Part shown: positions 55,101-63,616 of the stretch, piece after piece
Numbering within the stretch: position 1 is the stretch's first letter
Layout: each line of letters starts with the position of its first letter
Notes under the pieces: generated by a model
Seen by the model: only the letters and a program-made list of their open reading frames with translations
Told to the model about the DNA's origin: nothing
The model's database searches: none
Position numbers and translations under genes: made by a program
Source of the DNA: Prauserella aidingensis
GTDB lineage: Bacteria; Actinomycetota; Actinomycetes; Mycobacteriales; Pseudonocardiaceae
Reading direction: 5' to 3'
DNA length: 64,000 bases
Assembly: GCF_024171865.1 (NCBI RefSeq)
Contig: NZ_JAMTCN010000001.1
Coordinates: 62,001-126,000, forward strand

Positions 55101-56225
55101 GATGTGGTGGCCGATGAGTTGGGTCGTTCGGTTGGTTCGGTGGATCCGTGGTCGCCGTGGGACGGGTTCGGTGTGGATTCGGTGGTGCGGACGCGGGTGA
55201 ATCATCGGATCGGGGAGGTGTTTCCCGAGGCGTCGCGCACGCTGCTGTTCGAGTTCTCGTGTGTGGGCGAGGTCGCGCAGAGTCTCGCGGCGGATTTCCC
55301 CGACGAGTCCGCCCGGTTGAAGGGTGGCCCCGTCGGGAACGGCACTGCCTCGGCCGTGGCGGCGACGCCGGTGCCGGATTGGCCGGTAGCGCCGACGTGG
55401 ATCGCCCCCTTTCCCACCCGTGAGACCGGGTTCTCCGCCAGTCGGGTGCTGGTCGACCCCGAGGCCGATCCCGACGACACCGAACTCGTCAGGGAACGGC
55501 AGGCGGAGCTGCTGGACGTGTTGCTGGCGGGAACCGACCTCGACAGCACGGGAGGCCTCATCGATCTCCACGGCGTGCGGGGTGCGGCGGGCCTCCGGCT
55601 CGCCGGTCGTCACCCGGGGTTGAAGGTCCACGTCCGGGCCGGCGACCCCGAACAGGCCGACATCGCCAGGAGCGCCGCGAAGGAACACGGCTTGGACGGC
55701 CGTGTCTCGGTCGAACACCACGATCCTGCAACCGTGACGGGCTTCCACGAGGTCGCGCTCGGCGTCGAAGGCAGTCACTACGTGTCCGACAAGGCTGCGT
55801 ACCTGACGGGCATCGCCGCGGTGCTGCCCGAAGGCGGAAGGCTGCTGCTCGCCGAATTCCTGGCGGTCGGCTCCGAGGTGTCCGACCGGCGTACCGGAAT
55901 CGTGCTGTCGACGCGGGAGGACTGGCTCGACCACCTCGCCGACGCCGGATTCGTGCTTGACGAGGTGGTGGATGCGAGCGCGGAGGCCGGTCACTTCCTC
56001 GCCGACTTCGACGTCGACCAACACACCGCGGCACTCGCCGACCGGGAGCGGTATCGCTGGCGTTTCCACACCGACCTCGCGGTTCCCCTGGAACGCGGCG
56101 CGGCGGCCTACCTGCTGCTCCGGCTGCGCAAGTCGACGACCACCGACGCCGCCGGCCGCCGCTCCGGCAACCGGCGCCGCCTCGCTACGGCAACTCCCTA
56201 CTCCCAGGCGGTGACCCACCGATGA
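52182..56225 (+). CDS. PKS gene D: module 11, KS with three tandem ACPs and methyltransferase-like tail
   Basis: A 1347-residue trans-AT PKS protein. KS11 (30-433) has an unusual active-site context VNAACASSS (Cys179) and MNLHQRL instead of MDPQQR; His314 and His354 are intact. The linker carries a third Ser-less ACP-like insert (484-555; Pro514 at the Ser position). Three ACPs follow (Ser782, Ser885, Ser1000), the last two encoded by a perfect 272-bp repeat. The C-terminal ~250 residues (1070-1322) resemble the SAM methyltransferase domains that follow ACPs in trans-AT PKSs (segments STREDWLDHL and DASAEAGHFL), but the glycine-rich motif I is degenerate (LIDLHGVRGAAG). There is no KR or DH, so a beta-keto product is expected unless enzymes act in trans; tandem ACPs are often seen at beta-branching steps, but the Trp flag of branching ACPs is absent. 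ATGA overlaps link it to genes C and E. Confidence 0.9.
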   Translation: MTSTEFRSVVDRYLADGAGHEQTTPGAANALDIAVVGMSGRFPGSDDVTSFWESLAEGRTAVGELPGELLGENARGYRWGGVIDDRECFDPEFFGIDEREADSMNLHQRLLLEEAWHALEDTGIDPMSLSGSDTGMFVGSEPAGYLHESFTGASDALVAARLPYFLDWHGPTLVVNAACASSSVAIHLACQSLTSGECDIALAAGTNVGLSQEPLNLLADMGVLSPSGECRVFDNSANGTIFSEGVAVLVLKRRSDAEAAGDDIRGVIRATGINHDGASNGLTAPNGKAQERLIDTVYRRHGVDASRIGYVEAHGTGTTLGDPVEASALVRAFAKHPRNPAGCVMGSAKANIGHTGAAAGAIGLMKVLLSMRNNRFPGLPNFRTLNPMIKLEGSGISVDSIGRPWPETPGRPRMAAVNSMGHSGTNAHIVVEEYVARPESPTPASVPVAVPLSARDGDRLSALAARLADHLESATSEAGSGSDDGVRTLIADLLGTAPSEIRGEDTLEDHGAEPHQLAQLAVLLSRQAGREVTVDTLYEAPSVDALIAELAPVSEKARPTSTWEPPTLADVAFTLQFGRTALPERAVVIADSTHDLVGELRLLASGGAGGRTVRGRARNSGDTPPSGTLPDLAAAWCAGAAIDWPVTGGRRVSLPGYPFTRTRYGRDRMAPRRSAAEGPPGAGSARPEPLSVALAAPDVPAAADAVAEPEAVTDAGPDPVRAPESTQEPARATVPPSPRAGSPSALREDVARWLTSVVADQVGIDPAAIDRWERFDAFGVDSVVRTRVNQRLAEAFPAASRTLLFEFTTIDEVVELLSTDFPAECRSLHGADVRVTEDEPASDVVTASGGGDVVGWLSDVVADELGRSVGSVDPWSPWDGFGVDSVVRTRVNHRIGEVFPEASRTLLFEFSCVGEVAQSLAADFPDESARLTAAIPAVSGTGTSSPAQEPATVVSASDVVTASGGGDVVGWLSDVVADELGRSVGSVDPWSPWDGFGVDSVVRTRVNHRIGEVFPEASRTLLFEFSCVGEVAQSLAADFPDESARLKGGPVGNGTASAVAATPVPDWPVAPTWIAPFPTRETGFSASRVLVDPEADPDDTELVRERQAELLDVLLAGTDLDSTGGLIDLHGVRGAAGLRLAGRHPGLKVHVRAGDPEQADIARSAAKEHGLDGRVSVEHHDPATVTGFHEVALGVEGSHYVSDKAAYLTGIAAVLPEGGRLLLAEFLAVGSEVSDRRTGIVLSTREDWLDHLADAGFVLDEVVDASAEAGHFLADFDVDQHTAALADRERYRWRFHTDLAVPLERGAAAYLLLRLRKSTTTDAAGRRSGNRRRLATATPYSQAVTHR
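53631..53846 (+). other. ACP-like insert without Ser in the KS11 linker
   Basis: Residues 484-555: LIADLLGTAPSEI, then EDTLEDHGAEPHQLAQL, then TVDTLYEAPSVDALIAEL, a clear carrier-protein outline. The GxDS position is G-A-E-P (Pro514 for Ser). Confidence 0.6.
54700..54971 (+). repeat. 272-bp perfect direct repeat, copy 1 (second ACP)
   Basis: Identical to 55045-55316, offset 345 bp (115 codons), covering the second ACP of gene D with its flanks. The codons are unusually rich in G or T at third positions (GTG, TTG, GAT, GGT) compared with the C-rich neighbours. Confidence 0.97.
55045..55316 (+). repeat. 272-bp perfect direct repeat, copy 2 (third ACP)
   Basis: Identical to 54700-54971. No base differs, including synonymous positions, so the duplication or a gene conversion is recent or the identity is maintained. 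Confidence 0.97.
55389..56147 (+). other. Degenerate methyltransferase-like domain at the end of gene D
   Basis: Residues 1070-1322 follow the layout of the O-methyltransferase-type domains of trans-AT PKSs, but motif I lacks the normal GxGxG. SAM binding is doubtful. Confidence 0.5.
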
Positions 56226-59200
56226 CTTCGACCGTCTCGACCACCCAGGATCCGGCGCTGCTCGCCGACCGGTTGGCCGGTGCCGCCCGCACCGCGCTCG
56301 AGGGTGCGGATCCCGGCGCAGGACTCGTCGTCCAACAGGGAATGGACGCGCTGACCGTCGTCGGTAGGCGACTGCTCGCCGGCGCCGTCCGCAGCATGGG
56401 AGCGTTCGCTGCGCCGGGGGAGCGGGCAGGCCCCGCCGAACTCGCCGACCGGATCGGGGTCGTCGACCGGCACCGGGCGCTGTTCGACACGCTGCTCGAC
56501 GTGCTCGTCACGGCGGGGACGTTGCAGCGCGACGCGGGGGACGTGGTCGCGCCGCACCCCTTGCGCGAGCTGTCGCCGGCCGAAGTGGCCTCGATGATCG
56601 AGGGCATCGAGGGCGAGTTCCCCGGTACCGCACCGATGGCCCGACTCGTCGGACGGTGCGTCCCCTCCTACCCGGAGGTGCTGACCGGCAGGCGGAGCAC
56701 TGCCGACGTGTTGTTCCCGGGCGGCGACCCGCCGGTGGACGGACCCGGTGATCACGACGCGGTTTCCGTGGTCGCGGCGGTGGTCGAGGAGTTGGTCCGG
56801 GGAACGGACGGGGCGGTGTCGATCACCGAGCTCGGCGCCGGTGCGGGCGGTGCGACGGGTCGTCTCCTCCCGGCCGTGGAGCCGTTCGCGGATCGCGTGC
56901 GGTACTCGTGCACCGACCCGTCGCCGTGGTTCGTCGAGGATGCCCGACGCCGGTTCGGAGGCGGTCGGAACTTCGTCGACTTCAGCGGATTCGACATCAC
57001 GGTCGGACCGGCGGCCCAGGGTGCAACGGCCCGTGGTACGGACGTGCTGGTGGCCGCCAACGTCCTGCATGCCGTGGACGACATCGACGCGGCGCTCGGC
57101 AACGCGGCGGAGCTGGTGCGGCCGGGTGGGGCACTCGTTCTCGCCGAGACGGTCTCGGCACCGGAGCCTCTGGTCATGGTGTTCGGCCTGACGGAACGCT
57201 GGTGGCCTGCCAACCGCTCGATGCGGTTGCCGGGCTCGCCCCTGTTGTCCGCCGATGACTGGACCGATGCCCTGGTCGCCGCGGGCTTCACGGAGGTCCG
57301 CGTACATCCGCTGCCCCCGGGGTCGGATGCCGAGGACGCACCCGAAGCGGTGATCGTGGCGATCCGCTCCCACGATGGGTTCGGGCCGTCCGCAGTGGAT
57401 ACAGGCGTCGGTGCGAACTCGGAGAACCGGGTCGCAGCGGGGGAGCCGGGCGAGGCCGCTGACGTGACGGCGGGCCCACACGGCGGCACCGCCGCGGACC
57501 CCGTGGCCTCGACGCCACCGACGCCACCGACGCCGGCCCCGGAGGCCGAACGGGTTCGGTTCGCGGAACGGGAGGGCGCCGCCGCCGACGACCCGGTCGC
57601 GATCGTCGGCATGAGTGTCCGCTTCCCCGGCGCGCCCGATGCGCGTGCCTACTGGGATCTCGTCTCCGAGAACCGCGGCGCGATCGATGAGATTCCGGCG
57701 CGGCGGTGGGACTGGCGCCGGCATTACACGCCGAACCCTCAGGGCATCGAGGTCGTGTCGAAGAGTCACTCGAAGTGGGGAGCCTTCCTCGACGACTTCG
57801 ACCGGTTCGACGCCGAGTTCTTCGGCATGTCGGACCAGGAGGCGCGCAACACGGATCCGCAGCAACGGATTTTCCTGCAGGAATGCTGGAAGGCGATGGA
57901 GGACGCCGGCTACTGCCCGCACGGACTCGACGCGAACGTGCGGAGGGCGACCGGTGTGTTCGCGGGCGCGTCGAAGCTCGGGTTCGATCGGTTGGGGCCC
58001 GAGCGGGGTGTGGAGCTTCCCCGGACATCGTTCGGGGACATGGTCAACCGGGTGTCGTACCACCTGGATCTCGGTGGACCGAGCAAGCCGGTGGACACCG
58101 CGTGCTCGTCGGCGTTGGTCGCGCTGCACGAGGCGGCGGAGAGCCTGCGATCGGGTGAGTGCGCGATGGCGCTCGTCGGCGGTGTGAACCTGTATCTGCA
58201 CCCGTCGACGTATGCCGAGCTCGGCGCCGTCAAGATGCTGTCCAGCCAGTCCGAATGCCCCGCGTTCGGAATCGGCGGCAACGGCATCGTGCCGGGTGAA
58301 GGCGTCGGCGTCATGGTGCTGAAGCGCCTCGGCGACGCCGAACGCGACAAGGACGACATTCGTGCGGTCATTCGCGGCACGGCGGTCAATCACAACGGCA
58401 GGACCGTCGGCTTCACCAGCCCAAACCCGAAGCGCCAGGCCGACGTGATGACCGCGGCCCTGCGCCGGTCCGGTGTGGACGCCGACACGATCGGGTACCT
58501 CGAGACGACCGTCAACGGCACGGAGATCGGTGACGCCGTGGAGATGAGCGCCGTGACGCAGGTGTTCGGCGGCCGCCGCGAGGAGACCGCGGGCACCTTC
58601 AGGATCGGCTCGGTGAAGCCCAACATCGGTCACGGCGAGGCCTCGTCGGGAATGGCTCAGCTGGCGAAGGTGGTGCTCGCACTCCGGGAACGCACCTTCC
58701 CTCCGACGCGGGTGCCCGCGCAACTCAACCCGGCCATCGACACCGACAAACTCCCGTTCGAACTCTCCGCCGTGCCTGCTCCGTGGGAGCCGCCCGTGGT
58801 GGACGGGGGACGTCCGCCCAGACGCGCCGGGGTGACCGGCATCGGCGCGGGTGGAGCGAACGCGCACGCCGTGGTCGAGGAGGCACCGGCGGCCGAAGGG
58901 ACGACCGGTCACGGACCCGCGCTGTTCGTGTTGTCGGCCCGGACACCCGAGCAGCTCGAGAAGTCGGCGGACAACTGGATCGCCCATCTGAGGGCGCATC
59001 CCGGACTGGACCTGGAACGGGTGGCGTACACGACCCAGGTCGGCAGGGAGCCGATGCGGCACCGTCTTGCGCTCGTGGCCGAAAGCATCGAGGGCGTCGT
59101 GTCCTTGTTGGAGCGTTGGCGCTCGGGCACGGCGAACGCGGTGGAGACCGGCGAAGCCACGCGTCCCCCGACAGCGGTCCGAGCCGAGCGGGCCAAGGGT

Positions 59201-62200
59201 CGTACCCTGCACGAGCTCGCCCGGGTGTGGGCGTCGGGCGGGATGATCGCGTGGTCGTCGGTACATCAGCGTGGCAGGCCGCGCAGGCTCGGTGGCCTGC
59301 CGACGTATCCGTTCGCCGAGACCTCGTATTGGGTGGACCCGCCGGAGGACGGCGGTCAAGGCCGCCCTCCTGTCGGGGAGGCGCCGGTGATGGACACGGT
59401 CACGCAGCCGAACACGGACCCGGTAACGCGGCCGGATGTGGTCGACGACCACCCGATGCTGGACCCTGCGGGCGCCACGACGTTCGACGACGGCACGGTG
59501 GTCGTCACCGCGACGCTGTCCCTGACGAATCATCCCTGGCTGGGAGATCACGTCATGAACGGCCGGGTGCTGTTGCCCGGCACGGCGATCGTGGACCTCG
59601 TGTGCCGGGCTGGGGACGGGGTCGGTACGGCACGGATCGACGAACTCACGTTGCAGGCCCCGCTGGACCTCACGAACGGGGACGAGGTCACGGTTCGGAT
59701 CACCTTCGGCGCACCTGCGGCGGACGGCCGCCGTACGGTCGACGTGACGTCGCGTCCTGTGCACGCCGTCGAGAACCGGCCGTGGTCCCGGCACGCGGGC
59801 GGGACCTGCTCGCCGCGGCAGGAGGAAGCCGGTTTCGGGTTCGCCGAGTGGCCCCCGCCGGGGGCGCAGGCGCTGCCGATGGACGACTACTACCGGGCGA
59901 TGGATGCCGCCGGGTACACCTACGGCCCGTCGTTCCAGAGCCTGCGCGCCGTGTGGGCTCGGGGCGCGGAGGTGTTCGCGGAGGTCGAGCTGCCGGCGGA
60001 ACGGCACGACGAGGCGCGCCGCTACGGCGTGCACCCGGCGCTGCTCGACTCGTCCCTGCATGCCATGGGCTTCGGTGCCTGGGCCGACGGTGGCGGCGGA
60101 CTGTTGCCGTTCGCCTGGACGGGCATGGCGATCCACGCGCCGGGTTGCGGTCCCCGGGCGCGGGTGCGGCTGGCGGAGGCCGAGGACGGCGGGGTGCACC
60201 TGCAGCTGGCCGACAGCACCGGCAGACCCGTGGCACACCTCGACTCACTGGTACTGCGTTCGGCAACGGGGAGGGGCCCGGACCTCGTACGGGACGCCCT
60301 CCTCGTGCCGGCCTGGTACGAGGTCGATACCGCGGGGGCACGGGCGTCGGCGATGACATGGACGCTGCTCGGCGCCGATCCGTTCGGACTGGCCTCGGCG
60401 GTCGATGCGCGGGAGGACGGCGACTACGTCGTGTTCTCGTGTCCGGACCGTTCGGGGACGCAGGCCTCGGGTGATGTGCAGGTGTCGGAGGCCCATGAGG
60501 CCACCGGCGTGGTGTTGGACAGCGTGCGCGACTGGCTGACCGATCCGGCCAACCGTGGCCGCACGCTCGTCGTGGTGACACGGCGCGCGATCGCGGTGGA
60601 GCCGGGCGAGGACGTTCTCGACCTGGCGACGGCACCGGTCTGGGGCATCCTCCGTACCGCGCAGTCCGAGTACCAGCGCAGGCTGGTGCTGGTCGACATC
60701 GACACGACCACGCGGGCCGCCGAGATCCCCGCGGCCGTCGCCGGCGCCGTGGCGGCCGACGAGCTCCACCTCGCAGTGAGGCGTGGCCGGGTGCTCGTAC
60801 CGCGGCTGGCGAAGGCCGCCGAGAGTTCGGCGCTGGGGGTGCCCGACGAGCTGTCGTGGCGCCTGGACACGACGGCCCCGGGCACACTGGACGGGCTGTC
60901 GCTGGTGCCCGCTCCGGATGCGCGGCGCCCGCTGGCCGCGGGACAGGTGCGCGTGGCAGTGCGAGCGGCGACCCTCAACTTCCGGGACGTGCTCGGCGCG
61001 CTCGGCCTGTATCCGGGCGACCTCGTGTTGGGGGCGGAAGGCGCCGGAGTGATCACGGAGATCGGACCGGGCGTGACCGGATTCGCCCGTGGCGACAGGA
61101 TCTTCGGACTGCTGCCCGGCGGGATCGGGCCGGTGTGCGTCGCTGACGTCCGCACCGTGCGCCACATGCCCGCCGGTTGGTCGTTCACCGAGGCAGCCGC
61201 CACGCCGGTGGCCTATCTGACCGCGTATTACGGGCTCTGTGAGGTCGCGGATCTGCGCGCGGGCGAGTCCGTACTGGTGCACGCCGCCGCGGGCGGGGTG
61301 GGCAGCGCGGCGGTGCATCTCGCGTCGTGGATCGGCGCCGACGTGTTCGCCACGGCGGGGTCTGCGAAGCACGGCGAGGTGGAACGGCTCGGAGTGCCCG
61401 CGGCGATGATCTCCTCGTCCCGCGACACGCGATATGCCGACACGTTCCTGGCCGGGACATCCGGCCGGGGCGTGGACGTGGTGCTGAATTCGCTCACGGG
61501 CGAGCATGTCGAGGCGTCGCTGAGCCTGCTGCCACGGGGCGGGCGGTTCGTCGAGATGGGCAAGACCGGCATTCGGGAATCCGAGGACGTCGCGCGACAA
61601 TACCCCGGGGTCCGGTACACCGCGTTCGACCTCGTCGAGGCGGGCCCCGAACGGATCGACCACATCTTCGACGAGCTGCTGCCGTTGTTCGAACGCGGCG
61701 AACTGCCGCCGCCCACGCGGACGGTGTTCGACGTCCGCAACGCTCGCGAGGCCATGCGTCTCATGAGCGGCGGCGGCCACGTCGGCCGGGTCGTGCTCAC
61801 GATGCCGCGGTCGTTCGCCCCCGGGGGAACGGTGGTGATCACCGGCGGCACGGGCACGATCGGCTCGGTCGTCGCGCGGAACCTGGTCACGGCGCACGGC
61901 GTGCGACATCTCGTCCTCGCCTCGAGGAGGGGCGAGGACGCGCCGGGGGCTGAGCAGCTGGTGGCGGACCTGACCGCGCGGGGCGCGGACGTGTCGGTGG
62001 TGCGTTGTGACGCCACCGATCGCGGCCAGGTTTCCCGGCTCCTCGCCGGCATCCCGGAGGACCGGCCGTTGACCGGGGTTGTCCAAGTGGTCGGTGCGCT
62101 CGACGACGGCATGCTGGCCGGTCAGACACGAGCCCGGTTGGAACCCGTGCTCGCCGCGAAGATCGACTCGGCGGTGCTGATCGACGAGTTGACGCGCGAG

Positions 62201-63616
62201 GCGGACCCGGACGTGTTCGTGACGTTCTCCGGCGCTGCCGGGGTACTCGGCAACCCCGGACAGGCCAACTACGCCGCCGCGAACTCGTTCCTCGACGCGC
62301 TCGCCCGGCGCAGGCGGCACGAGGGCCGCGCCGCGACGTCCATCGCGTTCGGACTGTGGGCGACCGAGAGCGACCTGACCCGCGACCTCGACGAGGCTGC
62401 GGCCGCACGGATGGCGAGCGGCGGGTTCCGCATGCTCTCCGACGAGGAGGGTATGCGGCTCTTCGACGCAGCGCTCGCCGACGGTGCCGACGTGGCCGTG
62501 CCGATGAAGCTCGACGTGCCCGCGATGCGCTCCGGCCCGGTGCACCCGGTCCTGCGCCGCGTCGCAGGCCTGGACGGGCCGTCGGAGCAGGAGCCGACCG
62601 TTCCCGTCACGTCTGCGATCCCGGTGCCGGCAGCTCAGGGAGAGCCGCAGCCCCCGGACGCAGCCGGCGGAGCGGGGACGGCGGGACACCGGCCGCTCAT
62701 AGACCGGCTGGCGGGTGCGGAGCCGGCACGCAGACGCGAGCTGCTGCTGGGGGTCGTGGCCGAGCAGGTGGCGGCAGTCCTCGAGGGATTCCGCTCCTCG
62801 GACGTCGAGGCCGACACCGGGTTCGCCGAGATCGGCTTCGATTCGCTCACCGCCGTCGAACTGCGTAATCGCCTCGACGAGATCACCGGTCTGACCCTGC
62901 CGGTCACGTTGGTGTTCGACCAGGCGACGGCCGGTGCGCTCGCCGGGCACCTGCTGGATCGGCTGTCCGCACGGATCTCCGGTGGTCCTTCCGCGAACGA
63001 CGAGGCGAAACCTGCGGAGCGGCTCGAGTCCGACGCCGCCCTGGCCGGCGTGCTCGGCGGTGAGCACATCGCGTCTGCGGGCGCGATCGCCGACGTGGGG
63101 GGTGGGGGCGGCGATCGCCTCGCGGAGCTGGCGGCTCGACAGGGTGATGCGGTCGTGCACACGCTTCCCGCCGACCCTGACGTCCCGCTGCCCGCAACCT
63201 ACGACCTCGTCGTCCTGCTCGGCGGCCTGGCTTCGGTGCGCAGGAAACGCGAGCTGTTCGCGCGCATCGACGCGGCGCTGATCGACGGCGGCCGACTGGT
63301 CGTCTCCGATCACGTCGGGACTCTGCGGGGAGACCTCGACGACCCGGCCTCGGGCCTACACGTGGCGAGCGTGGACACCTGGGTCGGCGTCCTCGGTTCG
63401 GCGCGGTTGGTGCTCGAGGAGCTGGCCGAACCGGACGAGGCCGGTATGCCAGGGGCGGCGGACGCGCTCGCGGAGCCGCGCAGGAGGGGCTGGGTCCGGC
63501 CGGTCGCCTTCCGCCTGCTCAAGGACACCGCTGCTGCCGCCGCCGAGCGGGACAGCGCCAACCACCACGCGCTGACGGCGTTCATCGGCGCAGGAGATCG
63601 GGAGAGCCACACATGA
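56222..63616 (+). CDS. PKS gene E: methyltransferase, module 12 (KS*-DH-ER-KR*-ACP) and methyltransferase-like tail
   Basis: A 2464-residue PKS protein. Residues 1-395 are a C-methyltransferase (motif I ITELGAGAGG near 200, FGLTERWWPA later), unusually placed before a KS. KS12 (456-880) has Cys628 and His804, but the HGTGT stretch reads ETTVNGT, so Thr763 replaces the His. No AT. DH has His1110 and Asp1276. ER (about 1555-1862) has LNFRDVLGALGLYPG and the HAAAGGVGSAA cofactor motif. KR has GGTGTIG, Tyr2017 in YAAAN, but Gly2004 where the catalytic Ser is expected. ACP is GFDSLTAVELRNRL (Ser2208). A short methyltransferase-like tail (2262-2440; IADVGGGGGDRL, SDHVG) ends the protein. DH, ER, KR and ACP look like canonical actinobacterial cis-AT domains. 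If all were active, a fully reduced two-carbon unit would result. ATGA overlaps join it to genes D and F. Confidence 0.9.
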   Translation: MTSTVSTTQDPALLADRLAGAARTALEGADPGAGLVVQQGMDALTVVGRRLLAGAVRSMGAFAAPGERAGPAELADRIGVVDRHRALFDTLLDVLVTAGTLQRDAGDVVAPHPLRELSPAEVASMIEGIEGEFPGTAPMARLVGRCVPSYPEVLTGRRSTADVLFPGGDPPVDGPGDHDAVSVVAAVVEELVRGTDGAVSITELGAGAGGATGRLLPAVEPFADRVRYSCTDPSPWFVEDARRRFGGGRNFVDFSGFDITVGPAAQGATARGTDVLVAANVLHAVDDIDAALGNAAELVRPGGALVLAETVSAPEPLVMVFGLTERWWPANRSMRLPGSPLLSADDWTDALVAAGFTEVRVHPLPPGSDAEDAPEAVIVAIRSHDGFGPSAVDTGVGANSENRVAAGEPGEAADVTAGPHGGTAADPVASTPPTPPTPAPEAERVRFAEREGAAADDPVAIVGMSVRFPGAPDARAYWDLVSENRGAIDEIPARRWDWRRHYTPNPQGIEVVSKSHSKWGAFLDDFDRFDAEFFGMSDQEARNTDPQQRIFLQECWKAMEDAGYCPHGLDANVRRATGVFAGASKLGFDRLGPERGVELPRTSFGDMVNRVSYHLDLGGPSKPVDTACSSALVALHEAAESLRSGECAMALVGGVNLYLHPSTYAELGAVKMLSSQSECPAFGIGGNGIVPGEGVGVMVLKRLGDAERDKDDIRAVIRGTAVNHNGRTVGFTSPNPKRQADVMTAALRRSGVDADTIGYLETTVNGTEIGDAVEMSAVTQVFGGRREETAGTFRIGSVKPNIGHGEASSGMAQLAKVVLALRERTFPPTRVPAQLNPAIDTDKLPFELSAVPAPWEPPVVDGGRPPRRAGVTGIGAGGANAHAVVEEAPAAEGTTGHGPALFVLSARTPEQLEKSADNWIAHLRAHPGLDLERVAYTTQVGREPMRHRLALVAESIEGVVSLLERWRSGTANAVETGEATRPPTAVRAERAKGRTLHELARVWASGGMIAWSSVHQRGRPRRLGGLPTYPFAETSYWVDPPEDGGQGRPPVGEAPVMDTVTQPNTDPVTRPDVVDDHPMLDPAGATTFDDGTVVVTATLSLTNHPWLGDHVMNGRVLLPGTAIVDLVCRAGDGVGTARIDELTLQAPLDLTNGDEVTVRITFGAPAADGRRTVDVTSRPVHAVENRPWSRHAGGTCSPRQEEAGFGFAEWPPPGAQALPMDDYYRAMDAAGYTYGPSFQSLRAVWARGAEVFAEVELPAERHDEARRYGVHPALLDSSLHAMGFGAWADGGGGLLPFAWTGMAIHAPGCGPRARVRLAEAEDGGVHLQLADSTGRPVAHLDSLVLRSATGRGPDLVRDALLVPAWYEVDTAGARASAMTWTLLGADPFGLASAVDAREDGDYVVFSCPDRSGTQASGDVQVSEAHEATGVVLDSVRDWLTDPANRGRTLVVVTRRAIAVEPGEDVLDLATAPVWGILRTAQSEYQRRLVLVDIDTTTRAAEIPAAVAGAVAADELHLAVRRGRVLVPRLAKAAESSALGVPDELSWRLDTTAPGTLDGLSLVPAPDARRPLAAGQVRVAVRAATLNFRDVLGALGLYPGDLVLGAEGAGVITEIGPGVTGFARGDRIFGLLPGGIGPVCVADVRTVRHMPAGWSFTEAAATPVAYLTAYYGLCEVADLRAGESVLVHAAAGGVGSAAVHLASWIGADVFATAGSAKHGEVERLGVPAAMISSSRDTRYADTFLAGTSGRGVDVVLNSLTGEHVEASLSLLPRGGRFVEMGKTGIRESEDVARQYPGVRYTAFDLVEAGPERIDHIFDELLPLFERGELPPPTRTVFDVRNAREAMRLMSGGGHVGRVVLTMPRSFAPGGTVVITGGTGTIGSVVARNLVTAHGVRHLVLASRRGEDAPGAEQLVADLTARGADVSVVRCDATDRGQVSRLLAGIPEDRPLTGVVQVVGALDDGMLAGQTRARLEPVLAAKIDSAVLIDELTREADPDVFVTFSGAAGVLGNPGQANYAAANSFLDALARRRRHEGRAATSIAFGLWATESDLTRDLDEAAAARMASGGFRMLSDEEGMRLFDAALADGADVAVPMKLDVPAMRSGPVHPVLRRVAGLDGPSEQEPTVPVTSAIPVPAAQGEPQPPDAAGGAGTAGHRPLIDRLAGAEPARRRELLLGVVAEQVAAVLEGFRSSDVEADTGFAEIGFDSLTAVELRNRLDEITGLTLPVTLVFDQATAGALAGHLLDRLSARISGGPSANDEAKPAERLESDAALAGVLGGEHIASAGAIADVGGGGGDRLAELAARQGDAVVHTLPADPDVPLPATYDLVVLLGGLASVRRKRELFARIDAALIDGGRLVVSDHVGTLRGDLDDPASGLHVASVDTWVGVLGSARLVLEELAEPDEAGMPGAADALAEPRRRGWVRPVAFRLLKDTAAAAAERDSANHHALTAFIGAGDRESHT
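57587..62980 (+). other. Module 12: KS*-DH-ER-KR*-ACP (no AT)
   Basis: It has a complete reductive loop but an altered KS (Thr763 for His) and an altered KR (Gly2004 for Ser). The MT domain in front (56222-57406) may serve this module or the ACPs of gene D. Confidence 0.75.
63005..63541 (+). other. Shortened methyltransferase-like domain at the end of gene E
   Basis: Residues 2262-2440 keep a glycine-rich motif I (IADVGGGGGD), an acidic-to-hydrophobic strand DLVVLLGG and a SDHVG post-motif. The domain is shorter than family members. It may be a relic or a structural element. Confidence 0.45.

Noticed and set aside
54440-55325. Tandem ACPs as proof of HMG-type beta-branching
   Set aside because: None of the three ACPs has the Trp six residues after the active Ser, and no HMGS cassette gene is in the window. 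The array may simply raise throughput.
56198-60238. Minus-strand open frame of 1346 codons opposite gene E
   Set aside because: Shadow of conserved PKS coding sequence, without ribosome-binding site or family match.
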